Shown here piece by piece: positions 22,089 to 26,954 of a stretch of DNA of 26,954 bases (position 1 is the stretch's first letter; the number at the start of each line of letters is the position of its first letter). The notes below the pieces were generated by a model. That model searched no databases. It saw only the letters and a program-made list of their open reading frames with translations, and was not told where the DNA came from. This stretch comes from a virus. The translations under genes were made by a program, and so were the position numbers. The DNA is taken from positions 1 to 26,954 of the IMG/VR virus record IMGVR_UViG_3300025598_000148; one strand, given 5' to 3'.

Positions 22089-22562
22089 TTAATTCTCCCA
22101 TACAGAGACGTTCAAGCCTAAATCATTCATTTTTTTAATGAACGAATAGGCATATTGAGCGGCTGATTTCTTAATACCCAATTTATTTGCAAATTCCATT
22201 AAAGGAATTTTTTCACCGTTTACATTTAAATAACGTGTATTTGTTTTGTTGTTTTGTTGTGTTTTAGGAGAAGCCCAACGGCAATTTTCTGGGCTATAAT
22301 TTCCATTTACATCAATACGATCAATGGACATTCCAATTGGTGGCTCCCCCATATCTTCATAAAAATTCTCAAAAATTTTCCACCTATCACAAACTCTAAT
22401 GCCGCGATCATAATAACGATGTGAATCTTTGTAATTTGGAAGTCCGCGTTCAATCATACCAGCCCAAATTTTATGGATTCTGGTATTTGTCATGCCATGC
22501 CGTGCGGAAAATCCTTTCTGGCCTTTAGCTGAAACAGGTTTCCCAGATTCTATAATGTCCAT
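22089..22562 (-). CDS. HNH-like free-standing (homing-type) endonuclease
   Basis: The 157-residue product has the pattern HKIWAGMIERG, RYYDRGIRVCDRWKIFENFY, MGEPPIGMSIDRID and NGNYSPENCRWASPKTQQNN. 'R.GRGI.VCDRW..F.NF..D(M)G..P...SIDRID..G.Y.PENCRWA' is known from many phage HNH-type endonucleases, and the IDRID/ENCRW core holds the metal site. A possible helix-turn-helix (MEFANKLGIKKSAAQYAYSF) at the C-terminus would bind DNA, as in homing enzymes. The gene looks richer in A+T than its neighbours and sits between two lysis-region genes with 1-base gaps, so I infer a recent insertion. Confidence 0.75.
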   Translation of the reverse strand: MDIIESGKPVSAKGQKGFSARHGMTNTRIHKIWAGMIERGLPNYKDSHRYYDRGIRVCDRWKIFENFYEDMGEPPIGMSIDRIDVNGNYSPENCRWASPKTQQNNKTNTRYLNVNGEKIPLMEFANKLGIKKSAAQYAYSFIKKMNDLGLNVSVWEN

Positions 22563-22563
22563 G

Positions 22564-23031
22564 TTATTTCACCGTCAACATAAGATATAAGCCAATTGCA
22601 CCAATGCCTAATACCAGAAAACCCACAATACTGCTAACCATAATCAAATCCTTGCGGTTTTCTTCCTGTTCCTTCAAGGCAGCCGCAGCTTGACGGGCAG
22701 CTTCCTTCCGCATCTCAATGACTGACCGTTGAATACCTTCCCATGCGGCAGGGCCATACTGCCCCACAAACATATTTTTAACGTCCAACTGCATTTGCTG
22801 AGCCTTGGCTTTGGCGGCATAAATCTTAACCGCTTCAGCCTCAAACTCAGCTTGGCTTTGGAATAATTTCTTTTTGCGTGGTGTAGACGCAATAGTAACA
22901 ATTTGGGCAACCTTACTGAAAAGATTGCCCACTTTTTCTGCAGTTTCCATTACGTCCTGCCCTGCATCGACGGCGGACTTGATGCTATTATAGATTGCAG
23001 TCGCGCCAGCGATGAGGGTAAACGGGTCCAT
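22564..23031 (-). CDS. Unknown protein, helical with one C-terminal membrane segment (155 aa)
   Basis: The product has a helical N-terminus (LIAGATAIYNSIKSAVDAGQ), a basic patch (TPRKKKLF), a long charged helix with possible coiled coil (EFEAEAVKIYAAKAKAQQM; EMRKEAARQAAAALKEQEEN) and one membrane span at the end (MVSSIVGFLVLGIGAIGLYL). I recall proteins of this kind upstream of lysis genes in environmental phages, unnamed. A tail-anchored membrane protein here could be a spanin-like or antiholin-like part of lysis, or an internal virion protein; nothing decides. Confidence 0.65.
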   Translation of the reverse strand: MDPFTLIAGATAIYNSIKSAVDAGQDVMETAEKVGNLFSKVAQIVTIASTPRKKKLFQSQAEFEAEAVKIYAAKAKAQQMQLDVKNMFVGQYGPAAWEGIQRSVIEMRKEAARQAAAALKEQEENRKDLIMVSSIVGFLVLGIGAIGLYLMLTVK

Positions 23032-23043
23032 ACTTAGTCCATA

Positions 23044-23241
23044 TTATTCAGCAGGTGGGTTTTCCGGTGCTGGTTCCGCCGCAACAGGCGCAACGGCGGC
23101 AGCTTCAACTTGAGGCTTTGCCTGACCATGTAGGAGATTAATAAGATCAGCAACTTCAGCATAGACGCCAGCACCAAGATGCTTAAGCACAGTGTTAACG
23201 TGAGCAACGGTAAGTTTAAGGTCAAGTTCAAGATTATCCAT
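23044..23241 (-). CDS. Small unknown protein with Ala/Pro-rich tail (65 aa)
   Basis: The ATG at 23241 follows GAGG at 6 bases. Residues 1-45 form a short two-helix unit (LDLKLTVAHVNTVLKHLGAG, EVADLINLLHGQAK) and the rest is a disordered Ala/Pro/Glu tail (EAAAVAPVAAEPAPENPPAE). I recall similar 'LT..EVN.VL..LG...Y.EV..LI..I..QA' short proteins in phage tail or lysis regions with no known role. An alternative reading in another frame (23034-23231) has implausible Leu-rich composition. Confidence 0.65.
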   Translation of the reverse strand: MDNLELDLKLTVAHVNTVLKHLGAGVYAEVADLINLLHGQAKPQVEAAAVAPVAAEPAPENPPAE

Positions 23242-23250
23242 TATATCCTC

Positions 23251-23559
23251 TTAAAAAGGTGGTTGTTGGGTTTGTGACGTTGTTTCACCTAGTAGGTTAA
23301 TTTGTGAAGCAATTTGTGCCTCAACGCCGGGCATACTAATGCAACCTGATACCCATGCATAGGCCATTTGTTGCGTAATATTTGCATATGGGACAAATTC
23401 TGCGGGATTTGGCGAACCTAAATTGGCAGTGCCGGATGTTGATGCTGTGTGTGTTCCATCCGTACCCGTGCATACCCAGTTAATGGCTGTAACCACATTG
23501 GTCAGGCCATCAGAGGATGGGTTTACAATGAATTGGGGAAATTCCCACGTATATTGCAT
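23251..23559 (-). CDS. Small beta-rich virion-module protein (102 aa)
   Basis: I chose ATG 23559, overlapping the fibre stop as TAATG; a TTG at 23574 is less likely. The product reads QYTWEFPQFIVNPSSDGLTN, VVTAINWVCTGTDGTHTAS, then FVPYANITQQMAYAWVSGC and a helical end. It matches in kind a group of short phage proteins with 'YTWEF..L.V.P...G.TNVV..V.W...A.DG.HTA', which I remember only as domains of unknown function placed by tail fibre genes. Two cysteines (VCTG, SGCIS) are present. It may be a fibre accessory or assembly protein. Confidence 0.68.
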   Translation of the reverse strand: MQYTWEFPQFIVNPSSDGLTNVVTAINWVCTGTDGTHTASTSGTANLGSPNPAEFVPYANITQQMAYAWVSGCISMPGVEAQIASQINLLGETTSQTQQPPF

Positions 23560-24800
23560 TAGGTGTATTCCCAAATGCGGATCATACCTTGGTAACCATT
23601 ACCGCCACTCAATGCCCCAGCGCCTGTATATGCGTTGTTGTATGCACCGCCGCCGCCAGCGCCCCATCCGTAACCATATGCCCCACTTGTAATTTGGCCT
23701 GTGCTTCTATTTACCCACCCGCCAATATTAATACTATAAGGAGTGTCTACTGATCCACCAATATAAGCATTTACTGGGTTTACTGGGGAAATCGTATAAT
23801 CCATATTAGACGCAGAACCAGTTGTTCCGGCAGTCCCAGCCCCGCCACTTCCGTAACCACCGCCAGTGCCACCTGAAATAGAATATGTTGTTCCACTAAT
23901 TGTTATGGAGGTTGTGCCACCTGCCCCACCAGCGCCTGTTCCACCAATCCCCCCTGCACCTATGGCGTAAGTATAGCCAGTGGATGCTGCAACAGTTGCG
24001 TATTTAGTGGCAAACACAGAGCCGCCGCCACCGCCACCATATGTAAGACCACCATAATTTCCTGTGGTTCCACCGCCAGCCCCGCCAGCGCCAATCATTT
24101 CAATAAGAATATGATTACAACCAGCCGGAGTTGTGTAAGTTCCGCCGCCTGTGCTTGTTAAAACTTGCGGGGCGCGAATTAATGTTCCACCGGATGCCAA
24201 GGATGAAGATATCCATGTAGTCCCGTTAGATGTAAGCACGTTACCGCTTGTGCCGGGGTCCACAAATTGAACTGCACTGGTTCCGTTACCAAGAATGACA
24301 TTATTGGCCGTAAGCGTTGAAGCGCCCGTACCACCGCTTGAAACCGCTAAAACTGACGAAATTAATCCATCATCCGCTTTTTTGACGTTTGTGCCATCGC
24401 AATAGACAAGGATGCTATATCCCTGTGGGCAAGAAACCGTAGTTCCAGCTGCTGCATTGCTGCCGTTATTGGAGCCAAACGTGATAGTAAATGCGCCAGA
24501 TGTGCTATTAGTAACAACCCACATACCCGCTACACTTTGTGGTAAAAGAACGGTCTGGTTAGCGGCTAATGCACCTGTAAGGTTAAACCGCATGGCTTGT
24601 GACGTTGAACCCGCTGCAGTTGCGCTTGGTGCCGCAATATTGGTGTAAGTGGTAGACCCACCCGTATTTACGGATACAGATGTAGTATTGCCGTACATCT
24701 GATCAAGGATGGTTGCATTATAGTTAAGCGGCTGATCCCACGTTGGCGACGTGCTATTATACGCTGGTTCGTTCAGGGCAAGGTTTGGTGTCGTACTCAT
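23559..24800 (-). CDS. Tail fibre protein with glycine-rich receptor-binding end
   Basis: The start overlaps the previous stop as ATGA. The 413-residue product opens MSTTPNLALNEPAYNSTSPT and DQPLNYNATILDQMYGNT, a phage fibre N-terminus I recognise. A beta-rich shaft follows (AMRFNLTGALAANQTVLLPQ; SVLAVSSGGTGASTLTANN, a common phage fibre linker). From about residue 225 it becomes extremely Gly-rich (IGAGGAGGG, TYGGGGGGSVFATK, GAGGIGGTGAGGAGG, GWGAGGGGAYNN), ending GGNGYQGMIRIWEYT. Such Gly-rich ends resemble the polyglycine-sandwich adhesin tips of gp38-type fibres. Receptor specificity is inferred. It is the second fibre in the window. Confidence 0.75.
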   Translation of the reverse strand: MSTTPNLALNEPAYNSTSPTWDQPLNYNATILDQMYGNTTSVSVNTGGSTTYTNIAAPSATAAGSTSQAMRFNLTGALAANQTVLLPQSVAGMWVVTNSTSGAFTITFGSNNGSNAAAGTTVSCPQGYSILVYCDGTNVKKADDGLISSVLAVSSGGTGASTLTANNVILGNGTSAVQFVDPGTSGNVLTSNGTTWISSSLASGGTLIRAPQVLTSTGGGTYTTPAGCNHILIEMIGAGGAGGGTTGNYGGLTYGGGGGGSVFATKYATVAASTGYTYAIGAGGIGGTGAGGAGGTTSITISGTTYSISGGTGGGYGSGGAGTAGTTGSASNMDYTISPVNPVNAYIGGSVDTPYSINIGGWVNRSTGQITSGAYGYGWGAGGGGAYNNAYTGAGALSGGNGYQGMIRIWEYT

Positions 24801-25036
24801 GGCTTGTCCGCCTTATTGTCAAGTTTGTCGTAGATACGTTGGAACATATCCTCAATGTGCTTCATTCTCTGGTCCAAATCCACCTTGAGGACATATTCCT
24901 TTGGCATATTGGCTTCCAGTTTATTTAAATCACGTTGCAGTTCTTTGACCGCGCCCCATAGTTCACGCAGGAACCATCCCGCCACCGTCAGGATCGCGCC
25001 GCCAACTATGTCTATGAGGGTTTGGTAATCAGACAT
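24797..25036 (-). CDS. Small membrane-anchored coiled-coil protein (79 aa)
   Basis: The product has one N-terminal hydrophobic segment (TLIDIVGGAILTVAGWFLRE) and then a long charged helix (KELQRDLNKLEANMPKEYVL; RMKHIEDMFQRIYDKLDNKA) with heptad-like spacing, a typical single-span coiled-coil protein. Proteins of this shape are common by phage fibre or lysis genes and are sometimes called holin- or spanin-like. No lipobox is present, so it is not an o-spanin. It overlaps the 84-aa gene by 8 nt upstream and the glycine-rich fibre gene by 4 nt downstream. Confidence 0.68.
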   Translation of the reverse strand: MSDYQTLIDIVGGAILTVAGWFLRELWGAVKELQRDLNKLEANMPKEYVLKVDLDQRMKHIEDMFQRIYDKLDNKADKP

Positions 25037-25283
25037 TTTGTCCCGCCAATGCTTGTATTTGTGCGGTTAATGTAGCCAATTGCGCTTGAAGTTCAGCAAG
25101 CGTTGGTGAAGATAAATTTGCCGCCGCAACCGATGCCATGTGAGCATCAATAATGACTTGAGCATCTTCATCAGAAATTAAAATGCTTTCTGGGTCCATA
25201 GTACCAAGTTCAACCAATTGTTCAAAGGTTTGATCAACGTCAACAAAGGACAAGGTTCCTTTTGGTGTTTTATAATATGCCAT
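25029..25283 (-). CDS. Small protein with C-terminal leucine-heptad coil (84 aa)
   Basis: The ATG follows GAGG. The product opens MAYYKTPKGTLSFVDVDQTF, continues with an acidic helical part, and ends in LAELQAQLATLTAQIQALAG, a regular heptad coil suited to trimer or dimer formation. It lies 4 bases after the long fibre gene, the usual place for tail fibre assembly chaperones; I see no defining chaperone motif, so the role is a guess. It is coupled to the 79-aa gene by an 8-nt overlap. Confidence 0.65.
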   Translation of the reverse strand: MAYYKTPKGTLSFVDVDQTFEQLVELGTMDPESILISDEDAQVIIDAHMASVAAANLSSPTLAELQAQLATLTAQIQALAGQNV

Positions 25284-25287
25284 TGAA

Positions 25288-26954
25288 TTACCTCAATTCA
25301 TAAACTGTAGCAGTTGGGGCGCTATAACTTAACGTGTATGTTGAACCAGTTGGAACAATTGTAAATCCATATTGGTTTTGACCGCCACCGCCGTTGGATA
25401 ATGAAACTGGGGTTGTCGCACCAACAGTAATAGACCCACTTATGCCCCCACCGCCCGTTAAGTTCATTTGAACGGCAATTGGGTTCCCCGTACTATTGGT
25501 ATATTGGGTTCCACTTGTCCGTGTTACCAACTGCCAAGTTTGCCCACTACCAAGGCCGCCGCCTGTTGCCGTAGAGCGGAAAAATTTACCCGTGCTGTCT
25601 ACATATACGTTGGCGGCTGTTGCTGATGTACCTGTGTATACTTGTGGAACAACAAGGTTGCCGCTGCCAGATGGCGATGTCGTCGTCCCCACCAGCAGAT
25701 TGCCGGAGGAGTCGATGCGGGCGCGTTCTGCGTTATTTGTTCCGTTTGCAGTCCAAAACTGCATTGAATTATTTGAATGATCGTAGCGTATAAGTCCGGT
25801 ATTTGCATCGGTACCATCAACGGTAAAACCTATGCGGTTAATATCAGACGCACCGCCTTTAAGCGCAATTCCTCCGCCAGCTCCATTTACTGTAAGTTGG
25901 TAATATGAAGTAAAAGGACTACTCGTCCCAATACCTACGTTGCCGGAGGAGTCGATACGCATACGTTCTGTGTTATTCGTATAGAACGTCAGAGGGCCGC
26001 TAATGGGAACATTTAATCTTGTTTCATTTGTATCGCGAAACGCAGATAATCTGAATTGGTAATTAGACGCGTTATATAATTCTAATCCCATTTCAACACC
26101 CGCGCCATTCGCGGCGGATATGTTGTTAATGCGTTCACCAACAAAACCAGAAACAGAATTACTAATTTCAAGTTTTTGGTTTGGCGAAGTCGTCCCAATA
26201 CCTACGTTGCCGGAGGAGTCGATACGCATACGTTCTGTGTTGTTGGTGGCAAAAACTACAGGCGCTGATAAAGTATTTACCAAAGCTATTGCGTCTGTTC
26301 CGCCGATAGCAGTGGAGTTGCTATGCCCGTTCAATCCTAAGTAAGCGGCTGTACTAGAATAATCGCTCCCTAATTGTAAATAAGTAATATTGGAAGAGCC
26401 TGCATTGTAGTTATAAATTCTGGCACCAAAACTTGAATTAACAGTACCCCAAATATCTAACTTTTGCCCCGGCGAACTTGTCCCAATACCCAGATTGCCT
26501 GACGTATCAAGCGTCATTGCTTGGGTGAAAGTGATTGCGTTACCAGCGGTGCCAGAAGGGGCGTTTTGCCAAATATGTTGTCCAGCATTTTGGTAATAAC
26601 GAGTTGCATAATCTGAAGTCAAATAGGTGTAGTTACCTGAAGCGTTTATGTATTGATTAGTCGATAGCGCAGTTAAGTTTGCATTGCTGCGCGTTTCTAA
26701 AGCACCGCTTTGACCTGCTTGTATTACTTTACTAAAACTGTACCAAGAACTTGGCGAAACACCTAAACCAAGATTGCCTGACGTATCCAACTGCATTTTT
26801 TGTGCGCCGTTCGTGTAGAACGATAGCGGCAAATACGTACCCGTGCCGTTAATACCGGACACCAACTGAACGTCCGTGGAGCCGTTCGTCGCAATCAAAA
26901 TCTTGGATGCGTTGGTAGGATCAGCGGCATTGGTTGCTTGCCAAGAAGCAGCCG
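25288..26954 (-). CDS. Repeat-rich tail fibre protein (5' end beyond the window)
   Basis: The frame is open to the last base of the window, so the N-terminus is missing; a TTG at 26898 is internal. The visible 554 residues are built from repeats of the form NTERMRIDSSGNVGIGTSSP, with variants LDTSGNLGIGTSSPGQKLDI. These match the beta-helical shaft repeats of phage fibres and bacterial adhesins. In many such fibres the repeats are followed by an S74 chaperone domain, but here the end is QTWQLVTRTSGTQYTNSTGN and a Gly-rich beta tip ending TATVYELR, with no S74 motif. It is likely the receptor-binding or host-surface fibre. Confidence 0.85.
   Translation of the reverse strand, partial: AASWQATNAADPTNASKILIATNGSTDVQLVSGINGTGTYLPLSFYTNGAQKMQLDTSGNLGLGVSPSSWYSFSKVIQAGQSGALETRSNANLTALSTNQYINASGNYTYLTSDYATRYYQNAGQHIWQNAPSGTAGNAITFTQAMTLDTSGNLGIGTSSPGQKLDIWGTVNSSFGARIYNYNAGSSNITYLQLGSDYSSTAAYLGLNGHSNSTAIGGTDAIALVNTLSAPVVFATNNTERMRIDSSGNVGIGTTSPNQKLEISNSVSGFVGERINNISAANGAGVEMGLELYNASNYQFRLSAFRDTNETRLNVPISGPLTFYTNNTERMRIDSSGNVGIGTSSPFTSYYQLTVNGAGGGIALKGGASDINRIGFTVDGTDANTGLIRYDHSNNSMQFWTANGTNNAERARIDSSGNLLVGTTTSPSGSGNLVVPQVYTGTSATAANVYVDSTGKFFRSTATGGGLGSGQTWQLVTRTSGTQYTNSTGNPIAVQMNLTGGGGISGSITVGATTPVSLSNGGGGQNQYGFTIVPTGSTYTLSYSAPTATVYELR
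25923..25974 (-). repeat. 52-bp exact direct repeat in the fibre gene, copy 1
   Basis: Identical over 52 bases to 26190-26241, 267 bp apart. Read on the coding strand it encodes NTERMRIDSSGNVGIGT. A third, diverged version lies at about 25700-25740. Exact identity suggests recent duplication or gene conversion inside the fibre. Confidence 0.85.
26190..26241 (-). repeat. 52-bp exact direct repeat in the fibre gene, copy 2
   Basis: Second copy of the 25923-25974 repeat. Recombination between the two would remove or add exactly 267 bp (89 codons), keeping the reading frame. Confidence 0.85.

Noticed and set aside
23034-23231. Leu-rich 65-codon frame opposite in phase to the small gene at 23044
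   Set aside because: Same strand, other frame; low-complexity Leu composition and no ribosome-binding site, unlike the 23241 start.
1-26954. tRNA genes, CRISPR arrays, insertion sequences, integrase or attachment sites
   Set aside because: No cloverleaf-like segments, spaced repeats, transposase or recombinase motifs were seen; the direct repeats found are inside the fibre gene or are translation leaders.

Overview
The window looks like part of the genome of a tailed double-stranded DNA phage (or a close prophage) of an alphaproteobacterium. The host call rests on a GcrA-type regulator at 2393-2929, a holin of the three-TM gene-transfer-agent type at 21557-22087, and several small proteins of kinds I know from alphaproteobacterial phages. 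Base composition looks intermediate by eye (mid-40s % G+C, not computed). Genes are packed almost end to end, with many 1-, 4- and 8-nt overlaps. No gap exceeds about 200 bases. I see no integrase, tRNA, CRISPR array or insertion sequence. Terminase, portal and capsid genes are not in the window and probably lie beyond one of its ends.

Layout. (1) 1-2929, rightward: a row of small accessory genes, mostly unknown, with a KGG-motif protein and ending in a GcrA-like regulator. Three of these genes share a near-identical ribosome-binding leader. (2) 2838-3785, leftward: a calcineurin-like metallophosphoesterase with an HTH-like N-terminus. (3) 3870-4106, rightward: a lone Cro-like HTH protein. 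(4) 4033-7823, leftward: the replication block. In transcription order it holds a small unknown, an XRE repressor, RusA resolvase, a DnaA-domain-IV-like protein, a non-coding stretch with hairpins and AT-rich repeats, a DEAD/DEAH helicase with a zinc ribbon, and a zinc-ribbon/Toprim primase. (5) 7924-11167, rightward: the recombination block, with Gp157, ERF annealing protein, a small protein ending in an SSB-like acidic tail, two small unknowns, a PD-(D/E)XK nuclease, an HNH nuclease and a lipoprotein lytic transglycosylase. (6) 11164-26954, leftward: the virion and lysis block.

In its own direction of transcription, block 6 runs: a repeat-rich tail fibre (cut by the window end), two small coiled-coil proteins, a glycine-rich tail fibre, three small unknowns, an HNH-like free-standing endonuclease, a 3TM holin, a GH108 endolysin, a head-tail adaptor-like protein, a 747-aa tail-hub/stabilisation-like protein, a 112-aa protein that appears to start at ATC, a 176-aa protein, a GNAT acetyltransferase, a 1046-aa protein with an internal S74 chaperone domain, and a 772-aa ejection-like protein. 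The order adaptor, stabilisation protein, ejection proteins suggests a P22-like short-tailed particle. This is inferred from order and sequence character only.

How it fits together: the divergent region 7824-7923, with two dyads and a sigma70-like promoter, probably switches between leftward replication and rightward recombination transcription under the XRE repressor. The helicase, primase and DnaA-like protein start replication. ERF, the SSB-tail protein, the nucleases and RusA process recombination intermediates. The holin and endolysin open the cell.
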